Assembly (NCBI RefSeq): GCF_023022985.1
Contig: NZ_CP095461.1
Span: 3,162,001-3,226,000, forward strand
From: Arthrobacter gengyunqii
Lineage (GTDB): Bacteria > Actinomycetota > Actinomycetes > Actinomycetales > Micrococcaceae
Direction: 5' to 3'
Length of the DNA stretch: 64,000 nt
Both the position numbers and the translations under genes were made by a program. This document shows, piece after piece, positions 15,711 through 24,071 of this stretch (its first letter is position 1; each line of letters opens with the position of its first letter). The notes under the pieces were generated by a model that had not been told where the DNA came from, made no database searches, and was given only the letters and a program-made list of their open reading frames with translations.

Positions 15711-16349
15711 ATGCCTTCAACACCAGCCGCCGCCGCCTCAGCCGCCGGGGAGGCTTCGGCTGCCAACCGCCGTGGCCGCCCGGGATACGACCAGCAGTCA
15801 GTGCTTGCCATTGCCGTGGACGTCTTCAACAAACACGGCTATGAGGCAACGTCGATGGGGATCCTCGCGGAAAATCTGGGCATCACCAAGTCAGCGATCT
15901 ATCACCATGTGCCGTCCAAGGGGGACCTGCTGCGCCTTGCGCTGGAGAACGCGCTTGGCGGGCTGGAGGCCGTACTGGACGATACCCGTGCCTCCACCGG
16001 TCCCGCGGATGAGCAGCTGGAGTTTGTGCTGCGCGGGACCATCAAGGTCCTTACCGAGCGCCTGCCGTTCGTGACGCTGCTGCTGCGCCTGCGCGGCAAC
16101 ACCGAGATTGAACGCGATGCCTTGGCCCGGCGCCGGGAATTCGACCACCGGGTGGCCAAGCTCGTGGACGCGGCACGGTCCGAAGGATCGTTGCGCAGCG
16201 ACATTGATCCGCGCACCACCACGCGCCTGCTGTTCGGCACGATCAACTCGATTGTCGAGTGGTACAAGCCGGGCGGGCCCATTTCCCCGGACCAGCTGGC
16301 CGATGACGTCATCTCGATCATGTTTGACGGGCTGCACTCAAGGTCCTGA
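15711..16349 (+). CDS. paaR: TetR family repressor of phenylacetate catabolism
   Basis: A 212-residue TetR-family regulator. After an Ala/Ser-rich N-terminus and GRPGYDQQSVL, the helix-turn-helix covers about residues 30-75 (GYEATSMGILAENLGITKSAIYHHVPSKGDLL). The C-terminal ligand domain contains FGTINSIVEWYKPGGP, common in actinobacterial TetR proteins of acyl-CoA metabolism. Its position after paaK, plus four matching palindromes at paa promoters, makes it the likely PaaR. TetR-type PaaR proteins of other bacteria respond to phenylacetyl-CoA; that this one does is inferred. The ATG at 15711 has AGGACCC upstream. Confidence 0.85.
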   Translation: MPSTPAAAASAAGEASAANRRGRPGYDQQSVLAIAVDVFNKHGYEATSMGILAENLGITKSAIYHHVPSKGDLLRLALENALGGLEAVLDDTRASTGPADEQLEFVLRGTIKVLTERLPFVTLLLRLRGNTEIERDALARRREFDHRVAKLVDAARSEGSLRSDIDPRTTTRLLFGTINSIVEWYKPGGPISPDQLADDVISIMFDGLHSRS

Positions 16350-16362
16350 CCCGCTCCGGCGC

Positions 16363-16404
16363 AGGAAGAGGCCGGCGGATCCTTCGATCCGCCGGCCTCT
16401 TCCT
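16363..16404. terminator. bidirectional terminator between paaR and paaZ
   Basis: A perfect 19-base-pair stem (left arm 16363-16381, right arm 16386-16404) with a CTTC loop, in the gap between the converging paaR and paaZ. There is no long U tract, but the stem is exceptionally stable. Confidence 0.85.
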
Positions 16405-16438
16405 GTTGGCCTGTCCTGCCCGTGTCCCTGGGACCGGA

Positions 16439-18535
16439 TCAGTCGGCGCTGCGGTTCTTCTCCACCAGGGTCAGCACATCGTAGGTGGCCACGACGTCGT
16501 CGTTCTGGTTTGTCAGCAGCGCATCCCAGGCAACCTCGCCGTATTCATCGGTCTCCCTCGGCGTGATCTTCTTGGCGGTGAGGGTAACCCGGATGGAGTC
16601 TCCTGCGGCCACCGGCGTGATGAAGCGAAGGTTCTCCAGGCCGTAGTTGGCCAGGACGGGACCGGGCTCCGGATCCACGAACAGGCCGGCACCCCAGGAC
16701 AGCAGCAGGTACCCGTGGGCCACGATCCCGGGGAAGAACGGATTGGCCTCGGCAGCCGCCTGGTTAGTGTGCGCGTAGAAGGTATCCCCCGTGCTGTTGG
16801 CGAACGCCGTGATGTCCTCAAGTGTGACCTCGCGCAGGTCGGAGCGGACGGAGTCGCCGATCTTCAGTTCGGAGAGGTCCTTCCGGAAGGGATGGGTGCC
16901 GAAGTTCCGATCCGCACCCGTGTGCCAGACGCCGGTGAGGGCGGTGAGCATGTTCGGGGACCCCTGCACGGCGGTGCGCTGCATGTGATGGAGCACCGAG
17001 CGCATTCCGCCCAGCTCCTCACCGCCGCCGGCGCGGCCGGGTCCGCCGTGGATCAGGTGCGGCACGGGCGAGCCGTGGCCGGTGGAGCTGCGGGCGTCCT
17101 CGCGGTTCAGGAGAAGCACCCGGCCGTGGTGCGCGGCGATCCCCAGGGCCAGCTCGCGGGCGGTGTCCGGATCATTGGTGCACACAGTGGCCACGAGTGA
17201 TCCCCCGCCCCGGGCAGCCAGGCGCACGGCGTCAGCGGCGTCGTCGTAACCGATCACCGAAGCCACCGGACCGAACGCCTCCACCGAGTGCAGCGCCTCA
17301 GCCTCGGCATCGGCCCAGGTCAGCAGGATGGGAGCCATGAACGCTCCACTGTCCGCCACGCCGCGGGTGCCGTCAGCCCGAACAACTTCCGGCGCTTCCA
17401 GGGAACCGTAGGCCAGGGCAGCGCCGGCGTCGAGCAGGGTCTGGACGGAGGAACGCACCCCCTCAAGCTGTTCGGTGGAGGCCAGGGCGCCCATGGTGAC
17501 GCCCTCGGCGCGGGGATCGCCCAGCACCACGCGCTGCTCGATGCGCCGCGCGGCCGCGGCAACGACGTCATCCACCAGCCCGGCGGGAACAATCGCGCGG
17601 CGGATGCTGGTGCACTTCTGGCCCGCCTTGACGGTGATTTCGGTGACCAGGGATTTCACGAAGGCATCGAATTCCGGGGTGCCGGAAACGGCGTCGGGGC
17701 CCAGGATGGCGGCGTTCAGCGAGTCGGTTTCGCAGGTGAAGCGGACCCCGCCAACGGCGACGTTGGGATGGGATTTCAGCAGCTCGGCTGTGGAGGCAGA
17801 GCCGGTGAAGGAAACGTAGTCGCGGTAGTCCAGGTGGTCGAGCAGGTCCCGGGCGGAACCGGAGATCAGCTGCAGGGATCCAGCTGGCAGGATGCCGGCA
17901 TCGATAATCAGCTTCACCGCGTCCGCGGTCAGGTAGCCGGTGGGCGTGGCCGGCTTAACGATGCTGGGCAGGCCGGCAATGAAGGCCGGGGCGAGCTTCT
18001 CCAGCATCCCCCAGACCGGAAAGTTGAAAGCGTTGATCTGCACGGCCACGCCCGGCAGCGAGGTGTAGATGTGCTCGCCGAGGAAGGACCCGTCGCGGGA
18101 CAGCGACTCCGCAGGACCGTCCACCAGCACGGTGGAGTTGGGCAGTTCCCGGCGGCCCTTGGACCCGAATGTGAAGAGCACGCCGATGCCGCCGTCAATA
18201 TCCACCAGGGAATCGGTGCGGGTGGCGCCGCTTCGCGCGGACACCTCATACAGCTCGTCGCGGTGGGCGTTGAGGTAGGTGGCCAGCTCCTTGAGCTTGA
18301 GCGCACGCTGGTGGAAAGTGAGCGCCTGCAGCCCCTTGCGGCCCACGGTGCGCGCATGCTCGACGGCGGCAGCCAGGTCCAGACCCGCTGTGCTGACCAG
18401 GGCCAGCGTCTCGCCGGTGCTGGCGTCGCGGACCTCGGCCGAACCTGCGGCAGAGAGCTCGGAGCGTTCCGGTGTCCACCAGGAATCCCGAACGTAGCTG
18501 GGGACTACCCGGACGTCTATGGCTGTGGAGGTCAT
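16439..18535 (-). CDS. paaZ: oxepin-CoA hydrolase / 3-oxo-5,6-dehydrosuberyl-CoA semialdehyde dehydrogenase
   Basis: A 698-residue bifunctional enzyme. The N-terminal aldehyde dehydrogenase domain (about 1-525) has the general base Glu269 (TCETDSLN), nucleophile Cys308 (GQKCTS) and cofactor-binding Asn in INAFNFPVW. The C-terminal MaoC-like hydratase (about 545-698) carries the D...H pair in GDTFYAHTN and FPGIVAHGY. The hydratase opens the oxepin ring and the dehydrogenase oxidises the resulting aldehyde with NADP+. It forms its own unit behind a PaaR palindrome and converges with paaR. Confidence 0.95.
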   Translation of the reverse strand: MTSTAIDVRVVPSYVRDSWWTPERSELSAAGSAEVRDASTGETLALVSTAGLDLAAAVEHARTVGRKGLQALTFHQRALKLKELATYLNAHRDELYEVSARSGATRTDSLVDIDGGIGVLFTFGSKGRRELPNSTVLVDGPAESLSRDGSFLGEHIYTSLPGVAVQINAFNFPVWGMLEKLAPAFIAGLPSIVKPATPTGYLTADAVKLIIDAGILPAGSLQLISGSARDLLDHLDYRDYVSFTGSASTAELLKSHPNVAVGGVRFTCETDSLNAAILGPDAVSGTPEFDAFVKSLVTEITVKAGQKCTSIRRAIVPAGLVDDVVAAAARRIEQRVVLGDPRAEGVTMGALASTEQLEGVRSSVQTLLDAGAALAYGSLEAPEVVRADGTRGVADSGAFMAPILLTWADAEAEALHSVEAFGPVASVIGYDDAADAVRLAARGGGSLVATVCTNDPDTARELALGIAAHHGRVLLLNREDARSSTGHGSPVPHLIHGGPGRAGGGEELGGMRSVLHHMQRTAVQGSPNMLTALTGVWHTGADRNFGTHPFRKDLSELKIGDSVRSDLREVTLEDITAFANSTGDTFYAHTNQAAAEANPFFPGIVAHGYLLLSWGAGLFVDPEPGPVLANYGLENLRFITPVAAGDSIRVTLTAKKITPRETDEYGEVAWDALLTNQNDDVVATYDVLTLVEKNRSAD

Positions 18536-18632
18536 CGTTGACTGGCCCTTTCGAAAAATGTTGATCGGGACCGGCGGTCCGGCCCTGTCCGCGCCTGCTC
18601 CGGCGGCAGGTCAGCAGACCATCCCCACCGGA

Positions 18633-18654
18633 TAACTGACCGGACGTTCAGTAA
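18633..18654. promoter_or_regulatory. PaaR operator at paaZ
   Basis: A 22-base palindrome: arms TAACTGACCG and, on the other strand, TTACTGAACG, around GA. On the minus strand a TAGGCT -10 candidate (complement of 18663-18668) lies just upstream, so the operator would cover the start of transcription, as at the other paa promoters. The rest of the 18536-18810 gap shows nothing clear. Confidence 0.82.
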
Positions 18655-18810
18655 TAGGAATTAGCCTACAGCAGGATGTGGCGCAGCACACCCTGTGTGT
18701 CGGTCACCGGAAATCTACCCGTTCTGCACTCGGATGCCCTGTCCACCGTGTCCTGCGGAGATTGCGCAGGACTACGTTGGAGCGCACACCCGCACCCTTG
18801 AAGGAGCATC

Positions 18811-20028
18811 ATGCACGAGTTCCAGACTCCGGCCGCAGCTTCACCTCCGTCATCCCCCGGCCCTTCGGGCAAATCCAAGCGGCCCGCCCGGCTGCGGCAC
18901 AGCGGCCTTGTTGGCGCCATGCTGCTTGGCCTGACCGGGGTGTTGTCCTCGGCGGTGGCTGCCGTGCCAGCTTCCGCGGCGGAAACCGTGTCCGGTTCCG
19001 GCTCCGGACAGGAGGCCCAGTCCTACGGCGGTTACGGCGGTTATGGTCATGGAAAAGGCCGCGGCAATGGAGGCGGACACGGCGGCGGTCACGGTGGCGG
19101 CGGCAATGGTCACGGCAATGGAGGCGGACACGGCGGCGGTCACGGTGGCGGCGGCAATGGTCACGGCAATGGAGGCGGACACGGCGGCGGTCACGGTGGC
19201 GGCGGCAATGGTCACGGCAATGGCGGGGGTCACGGGAATGGCAAGGACAGAACGGTCGACTACGTAGCGTTCGGAGATTCCTACGCTTCAGGGTTCGGCG
19301 GCGGCCCGCTGCTGGACGCCTGCCGCCGCACGGCCCAGGGCTATCCGACCCTGCTGGATGCCCTGCCGCGGGTGGAGCTGGACAGCGATCAGTCCTGCGC
19401 CGGAGCCACGGCGCTGACCACCGACCCGGCCCCGCCCGCAGGCCCCGTGGACCTGCCTGAGCAGATCTCCACCGCCGTCTCCGCCGATCTGCTGAACCGG
19501 CAGACCGATCTGGTCACCGTCACCATTAGCGGCAATGACGTGCAGTTCGGCTCCGTAGTGGCTGCCTGCGCCGGAGCGGCGCTGCCGGAGACCTGCGCCC
19601 CCGCACTGGCTGCGGCACAGGCCTTCGCGGAGACCGCCGTCGTTCCCCAGCTGCAGGCCAGCTTTGCCCAGATCCGCGAAGCTGCACCGCGGGCAGAACT
19701 GGTGGTGGCCGGCTACCCGCACCTGTTCGAGGCCAGCACCCCTGGCCTTCTCAGCGTGGAGGCCCAGACCCTGTTCAACGCCGGAACCGATGCGCTGAAC
19801 GCCGTTGTCGCGGGGCAAGTGGGCGACGGCACCTTCGTGGACGTGACCGAAGCTTTTGCCGGCCACGGCATCGGCTCACCGGACCCCTGGATCCTTGCGG
19901 ACGGCCCCTTTGCCCTGCATCCCACGGCCACCGGGTACAGCGAGGGGTACTTCGCCGCCATTACCGCCGCAGTGGACGTGGAACGGCTGGGCCAGAACGG
20001 CCGGGGACACTGCCGCGGCCGCGGTTAA
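18811..20028 (+). CDS. secreted SGNH/GDSL hydrolase with Gly-His-Asn repeats
   Basis: A 405-residue exported esterase/lipase-like enzyme. A basic N-terminus and hydrophobic segment (about 29-58, ending ASAA) form a signal peptide. Residues 70-150 are a low-complexity Gly/His/Asn region with three identical 17-residue repeats. The SGNH domain follows: Ser in FGDSYASGFG, Asn in TISGNDVQFG, and His in DGPFALHPTATGY. Paired cysteines (DACRR/QSCAG and CAGAALPETC) suggest disulfides. It resembles secreted Streptomyces SGNH lipases, but those lack this His-rich insert. An AAGGAG site precedes the ATG. Confidence 0.88.
   Translation: MHEFQTPAAASPPSSPGPSGKSKRPARLRHSGLVGAMLLGLTGVLSSAVAAVPASAAETVSGSGSGQEAQSYGGYGGYGHGKGRGNGGGHGGGHGGGGNGHGNGGGHGGGHGGGGNGHGNGGGHGGGHGGGGNGHGNGGGHGNGKDRTVDYVAFGDSYASGFGGGPLLDACRRTAQGYPTLLDALPRVELDSDQSCAGATALTTDPAPPAGPVDLPEQISTAVSADLLNRQTDLVTVTISGNDVQFGSVVAACAGAALPETCAPALAAAQAFAETAVVPQLQASFAQIREAAPRAELVVAGYPHLFEASTPGLLSVEAQTLFNAGTDALNAVVAGQVGDGTFVDVTEAFAGHGIGSPDPWILADGPFALHPTATGYSEGYFAAITAAVDVERLGQNGRGHCRGRG
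19069..19221 (+). repeat. three perfect 51-bp tandem repeats inside the SGNH gene
   Basis: Units start at 19069, 19120 and 19171 and are identical base for base; a short degenerate remnant follows at 19222. Each encodes 17 residues of pattern GGGHGGGHGGGGNGHGN. Identity at synonymous sites implies recent duplication or gene conversion. The number of units may vary between strains. Confidence 0.95.
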
Positions 20029-20030
20029 AG

Positions 20031-21110
20031 CTAGCTTCCCGCCGGCGCGCTCAGCACTTCCGTGAGGTCAAATTTCACCGGCTCCTCCAGCTGGCCGTAG
20101 GTGCACGAGTCCGGTGAGCGGTCCGGCCGCCAGCGCAGAAACTGCGCGGTGTGCCGGAACCGTTCTCCCTCCATGTGGTCGTACTTGACCTCCACTACGC
20201 GCTCGGGCCGCAGCGGCACAAAGGAGAGATCCTTGCCGCCGCTCCAGCGGCTGCCCTCGGAGTTGCGGGGCGTGCGCGTCCCGGCGTCCTGTTTGTCCGC
20301 CGTCCACGGGTGGTCCGCCGAATCCGAGACGAGCGGCTGCAGTTCCGAGAACAGTTCACGCCGCCGGGCCATGCTGAACGCTCCGGCCACCCCCACGTTG
20401 GTAAGTTCACCGTCGTCGTTGTAGAGACCCAGCAAAAGCGAGCCGACGGCGTCGGGGCTGGACTTGTGCACCCGGTAGCCGGCCAGTACGCAGTCCGCGG
20501 TCCGTTCGTGCTTGTACTTGGCCATGGTGCGTTTGCCCGGCTGGTAGGAATCCGCCAGGGGCTTGGCGACGATGCCGTCCAGGCCAGCACCTTCAAACTC
20601 GCTGAACCAGCGCTGCGCGGTGCCCGGATCGGTGGTGCGGGCGGTCAGATAAACGGGTGCGTCGGCGTCGGCAAGCGCGGCTTCCAGCGCACTGCGGCGC
20701 TCCGCGTACGGTCGGTCCATGAAATCGGTGTCGTCCAGCGCCAGCAGGTCAAAGGCAACAAAGGCCGCCGGTGTCTGCTCGGCCAGCAGCTTCACCCGGC
20801 TGGCTGCCGGATGGATGCGCTGCTGCAGGACCTCAAAGTCCAGCCGCTTCCCTGATTCGCTGATCAGGATAATCTCGCCGTCCACCACGCAGCGCTCGGG
20901 CAAGTTGGCTTTGAGCGCCTCAACCAGTTCCGGAAAGTACCGGGTCATCGGTTTTTCGTTTCGGCTGCCGATCTCCAGCTCATCCCCGTCGCGGAAAATA
21001 ATGGAGCGGAAGCCGTCCCACTTGGGTTCATAGGAGTATTCACCCTCGGGCAGAGCGGTCACGGCTTTGGCCAGCATGGGAGCCACAGGCGGCATTACCG
21101 GAAGTTTCAT
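20031..21110 (-). CDS. ligC: ATP-dependent DNA ligase, LigC type
   Basis: A 359-residue ligase: adenylation domain (about 1-200) with the nucleotidyl-transfer Lys in EPKWDGFRS, motif III GEIILI and motif IV/V DGIVAKPLADSYQPGKRTMAKYKHER, then an OB-fold domain (RVVEVKYDHMEGERFRHTAQFLRWRPD). Length and end match mycobacterial LigC, which serves in repair beside the replicative NAD-dependent ligase. No Ku or LigD gene is nearby. The start at 21110 gives the usual N-terminus; a -10-like AAGAAT 6 bases upstream suggests leaderless translation. Its end is 2 bases from the converging SGNH gene. Confidence 0.92.
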   Translation of the reverse strand: MKLPVMPPVAPMLAKAVTALPEGEYSYEPKWDGFRSIIFRDGDELEIGSRNEKPMTRYFPELVEALKANLPERCVVDGEIILISESGKRLDFEVLQQRIHPAASRVKLLAEQTPAAFVAFDLLALDDTDFMDRPYAERRSALEAALADADAPVYLTARTTDPGTAQRWFSEFEGAGLDGIVAKPLADSYQPGKRTMAKYKHERTADCVLAGYRVHKSSPDAVGSLLLGLYNDDGELTNVGVAGAFSMARRRELFSELQPLVSDSADHPWTADKQDAGTRTPRNSEGSRWSGGKDLSFVPLRPERVVEVKYDHMEGERFRHTAQFLRWRPDRSPDSCTYGQLEEPVKFDLTEVLSAPAGS

Positions 21111-21132
21111 GCGCCCATTCTTACCCGACTTT

Positions 21133-21684
21133 TCAGTCGAGGGGAACGACGGCACCCAGGCCCGCGGCAAACGCCGTCAGCAGGTTCCGCCCTTGCTGCC
21201 AGTCGCCGATGCCGCTTTCGTCATTGATGTGTGTCAGCGGGCCGGCGTCGATCACGGGGACATTCCAGGCTCCGGCCAGCAGCCGTGCTCCCGGGAGCGT
21301 GCAGTACGGATCATTCTCGCTGGCGATCAGCAGTCCGGGCACCGGCAGCGGCTGCAGCCGCGGGTCCCGGAAGGAGCCCGCTGTGTCGGGAAAGGCAGGC
21401 TCGGCCGGATCGGGCGGAGCCACCAGCAGCACGCCGCGGGCGCCTTCGGGGTTGCGCAGCAGCCACTCGGCAGAGGCCAGGCAGCCCAGGCTGTGGGCCA
21501 CGAGGATGGTGTCGCCGCCGCGGGAGCCGGCGGCGTCGTCGAGCGCACCCATCCAGTTCTCCAGGTTCGGGTCATCCCAGGACGACGGCGAAATCCGGGA
21601 CACGTCCGCCGCACCGTCCTGCCACCGGCTTTGCCAATGCTCGTCATTGGAACCGCCGATCCCGGGGACCATGGTCAGGTGCAT
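21133..21684 (-). CDS. RBBP9/YdeN family serine hydrolase
   Basis: A 183-residue alpha/beta-hydrolase-fold protein. The family signature is at the start (VPGIGGSNDEHWQSRW), the nucleophile Ser in VAHSLGCLAS, and the remaining triad residues are probably Asp in ASENDPYC and His in LTHINDESG. Substrates of the family are largely unknown. It lies 22 bases upstream of ligC on the same strand, with GAGAGG before its ATG, so the two may be co-transcribed. Confidence 0.85.
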   Translation of the reverse strand: MHLTMVPGIGGSNDEHWQSRWQDGAADVSRISPSSWDDPNLENWMGALDDAAGSRGGDTILVAHSLGCLASAEWLLRNPEGARGVLLVAPPDPAEPAFPDTAGSFRDPRLQPLPVPGLLIASENDPYCTLPGARLLAGAWNVPVIDAGPLTHINDESGIGDWQQGRNLLTAFAAGLGAVVPLD

Positions 21685-21757
21685 GCTGTTCGCCTCTCAT
21701 CCAATGGCGCCGAGGAGCCGGCAACCGGGAATATCTGCTCGGAAACCGGTGCTGTGA

Positions 21758-22783
21758 ATGAACATGAAGAAGATCGGTTTCCTGTCCTTTGGACATTACC
21801 GCGACGTGCAGGGTTCTTTTGTCCGCACCGCCCGCGACGCCCTGCTGCAGACCGTTGAAACGGCGGTGGCGGCCGAGGAAGTGGGCATTGACGGAGCCTT
21901 CCTGCGGGTCCATCACTTTGCCCCGCAGTTCGCTGCACCGTTCCCCCTGCTGTCCGCCATGGCTGCCCGGACTCACCGGCTTGAACTGGGCACGGCGGTG
22001 ATCGACATGCGGTACGAAAATCCGCTGTACATGGCCGAAGAAGCGGCGGCCACGGATCTGATCAGCGGCGGCAGGCTGCAGCTGGGGCTGAGCCGCGGTT
22101 CACCCGAGCCCGCGCTGCGCGGCTATGAGGCATTTGGCTACGTTCCCACCGGGGATAGCACCGATGCGGATGAGGCCCGCAAGCACACGTTGGTGTTCCG
22201 GGCGGCGATTGCCGGTGCAGGCCTGGCGAACGCGGATCCGATGATGACCGGCAGTTCCGACGCGCTGGCCATCGATCCGCAGTCCCCCGGCCTGGCAGAA
22301 CGGATCTGGTGGGGTTCCGGCACCCGGGCGACGGCCAAATGGACCGGCGAGCAGGGCATGAACCTGATGAGCTCCACCCTGCTGACGGAGGACACAGGCG
22401 TGCCCTTCGACGAACTCCAGGCGGAGCAGATTGCGGTGTTCCGCAAGGCCTGGGCCGACGCCGGGCATGAAGGAGCTCCGCGGGTGTCCGTCAGCCGCAG
22501 CGTCATTCCGCTGGTGACCGACACCGACCGCCGGTATTTCGGCCTGCGCGCGCAGGCCGAGGGCCGCGACCAGGTGGGACGGCTCGACGGTGGCTTGGCC
22601 CGGTTCGGCAAGAGCTACATCGGCGAACCGGATGTCATTGCCGCCCAGCTTGCCGCCGACACCGCGGTTCAGGCTGCGGACACGCTTCTGGTGACGGTTC
22701 CCAACCAGCTTGGCGTGGACTACAACGTGCAGCTGCTGGAGAACATCGTGAAGCATGTCGCCCCCGCGGCCGGCTGGCGGTGA
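21758..22783 (+). CDS. LLM class flavin-dependent oxidoreductase
   Basis: A 341-residue luciferase-like (beta/alpha)8 protein. Typical features are the N-terminal strand KKIGFLSFGHY, the LELGTAVIDMRYENPLYMAEEAAATDLISGGRLQLGLSRGSPEP block for FMN or F420 phosphate binding, and the C-terminal IGEPDVIAAQLAADTAVQAADTLLVTVPNQLG. It is likely a monooxygenase or F420-dependent enzyme; the substrate cannot be told. It diverges from the RBBP9-like gene. No Shine-Dalgarno sequence is evident. Confidence 0.85.
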   Translation: MNMKKIGFLSFGHYRDVQGSFVRTARDALLQTVETAVAAEEVGIDGAFLRVHHFAPQFAAPFPLLSAMAARTHRLELGTAVIDMRYENPLYMAEEAAATDLISGGRLQLGLSRGSPEPALRGYEAFGYVPTGDSTDADEARKHTLVFRAAIAGAGLANADPMMTGSSDALAIDPQSPGLAERIWWGSGTRATAKWTGEQGMNLMSSTLLTEDTGVPFDELQAEQIAVFRKAWADAGHEGAPRVSVSRSVIPLVTDTDRRYFGLRAQAEGRDQVGRLDGGLARFGKSYIGEPDVIAAQLAADTAVQAADTLLVTVPNQLGVDYNVQLLENIVKHVAPAAGWR

Positions 22784-22996
22784 TGTTTCCCGTCCGGCGC
22801 AGGTTCCGGGCTGTCACCGGCATACGCTAAGGTGGTGACAGCTTCACGAGAGGTGGCCAACGCGCCCGGAGGAATCCGGGCACGTAAAAGCTCCGACTGG
22901 CCTCACACCAACCCCATTGTTCGGCGGGTGGTTCGGATGACGAAGCGGCCTGACGCCGCCCGGCGCAGGCAAGGACAACCTGTAAAGGAACACACT

Positions 22997-23380
22997 GTGA
23001 GCATCTCCAGTGACACCCGCTGCATCAGCTACACCCCCGGGCACAACGTCCACCTGATTCACGGCAAGCGCCTGGCTGTTTACGATGACTGGGTGGATGC
23101 CCAGGCCTATGTCGATCTCGATCTGGACCTGATCCAATTGGTGGTAGACGGCGAGCAGCAGCTGATGTGGTTCCATGACCTGCCTTCCCTGGCGCAGGCG
23201 CTGGCCCATTCCAACGGCCAGGCGCAGTGGTGCGCACGCTATTCATCGTTGCTGGTGCCCGGAGGCTTCGACAGCCCCGCCCGGCGCTCTTTTTTCTACT
23301 TGGCGACGCCGGAAAGGGTCCATCCCTGTAAACGGCTCAGCGCAAACGACTCCGAAGACGCCCAAGCTCAGCGGGGCTGA
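22997..23380 (+). CDS. hypothetical protein, 127 residues
   Basis: I do not recognise a family. The protein has no membrane segment; a central acidic beta-like block (YDDWVDAQAYVDLDLDLIQLVVDGEQQLMWFHD) is followed by a helix (LPSLAQALAHSNGQAQW) and a basic, Ser-rich C-terminus. The start is GTG at 22997 with AAAGGA 7 bases before it. An alternative is GTG at 22835 in the same frame, which has TACGCT 6 bases upstream, the leaderless pattern seen elsewhere here; that would add 54 Arg-rich residues. Its last 44 bases overlap the converging phosphatase gene. The 22784-22996 gap otherwise shows nothing. Confidence 0.6.
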   Translation: MSISSDTRCISYTPGHNVHLIHGKRLAVYDDWVDAQAYVDLDLDLIQLVVDGEQQLMWFHDLPSLAQALAHSNGQAQWCARYSSLLVPGGFDSPARRSFFYLATPERVHPCKRLSANDSEDAQAQRG

Positions 23381-24065
23381 GCCCGGCTGAGCGCAGGTAC
23401 TGTTCGGCGTCAAAACCGTCCAGGGCGCGGAGCAGTTCACGCCGTCCGTCGGCCACCCGGGCGTCTTCCTGCTCGGGAGTCAGCGGCTTTTCGCGCGGAT
23501 GCACCTGAGTGGCATGGAACGCGTTGATGCCGCGGACTGCCTGCTCATAGTCGTCGGCAATGGCCTCCGGTGATGCCCCGGCCAGCTGGAGCAGCAGCAT
23601 GGCAATGAGCCCGGTGCGGTCCCGGCCGGCCGAGCAGTGGATCACCACCGCGCCGTCGCCGGCCTCCGCTATGGACTCAACGACGGCGGCGATCTTCTCC
23701 GGCCAGCGGCGCAGGTTTTCCCGGTAGTAGCGCGGGGAGTCCATGTACGGGCCGCACAAGGCGGTGAAGTCGGGGTCGTTCGCTTCCTGGGTGGGCCGGG
23801 TCAGGAACGTGATGCCTGCGGCGGCGTCGGGGCTCACTTCCGGGTCGGTGTCCCGGCGGCCCTGCTCCACGTCGTTGCGGAGGTCGATGACGGTGCGGAC
23901 GCCGTCGTCGTACGCCTGCCGCCAGCCGTTTTCCGTCAGCCATTCGGACCGGCCCATCCGGAAGATCCGGCGCGGCGCCACGGCCCCTCCGCCGGAAAGG
24001 GGAATGCCGCCGAGGTCACGGGCGTTGGCGGCGCCCTCCCACTCCACTCCTCGGTTGCCCATCAT
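23337..24065 (-). CDS. tyrosine/serine protein phosphatase (PTP fold)
   Basis: A 242-residue phosphatase with the Cx5R loop HCSAGRDRTG (about residue 145), preceded by the family N-terminus NARDLGGIPLSGGGAVAPRRIFRMGRSEWL and VRTVIDLRNDVEQ. This is the MptpB-like class, which acts on phosphotyrosine, phosphoserine or phosphoinositides. It starts 6 bases after the hydroxyacyl-CoA dehydrogenase gene with GAAGG before the ATG, so it is probably the last gene of the thiolase operon, an odd partner for beta-oxidation. Confidence 0.85.
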   Translation of the reverse strand: MMGNRGVEWEGAANARDLGGIPLSGGGAVAPRRIFRMGRSEWLTENGWRQAYDDGVRTVIDLRNDVEQGRRDTDPEVSPDAAAGITFLTRPTQEANDPDFTALCGPYMDSPRYYRENLRRWPEKIAAVVESIAEAGDGAVVIHCSAGRDRTGLIAMLLLQLAGASPEAIADDYEQAVRGINAFHATQVHPREKPLTPEQEDARVADGRRELLRALDGFDAEQYLRSAGLSPAELGRLRSRLR

Positions 24066-24071
24066 GCCCTT

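Noticed and set aside
22784..22996. Riboswitch upstream of the 22997 gene
   Set aside because: A small GTCACC/GGTGAC inverted repeat is present, but no known riboswitch core could be recognised.
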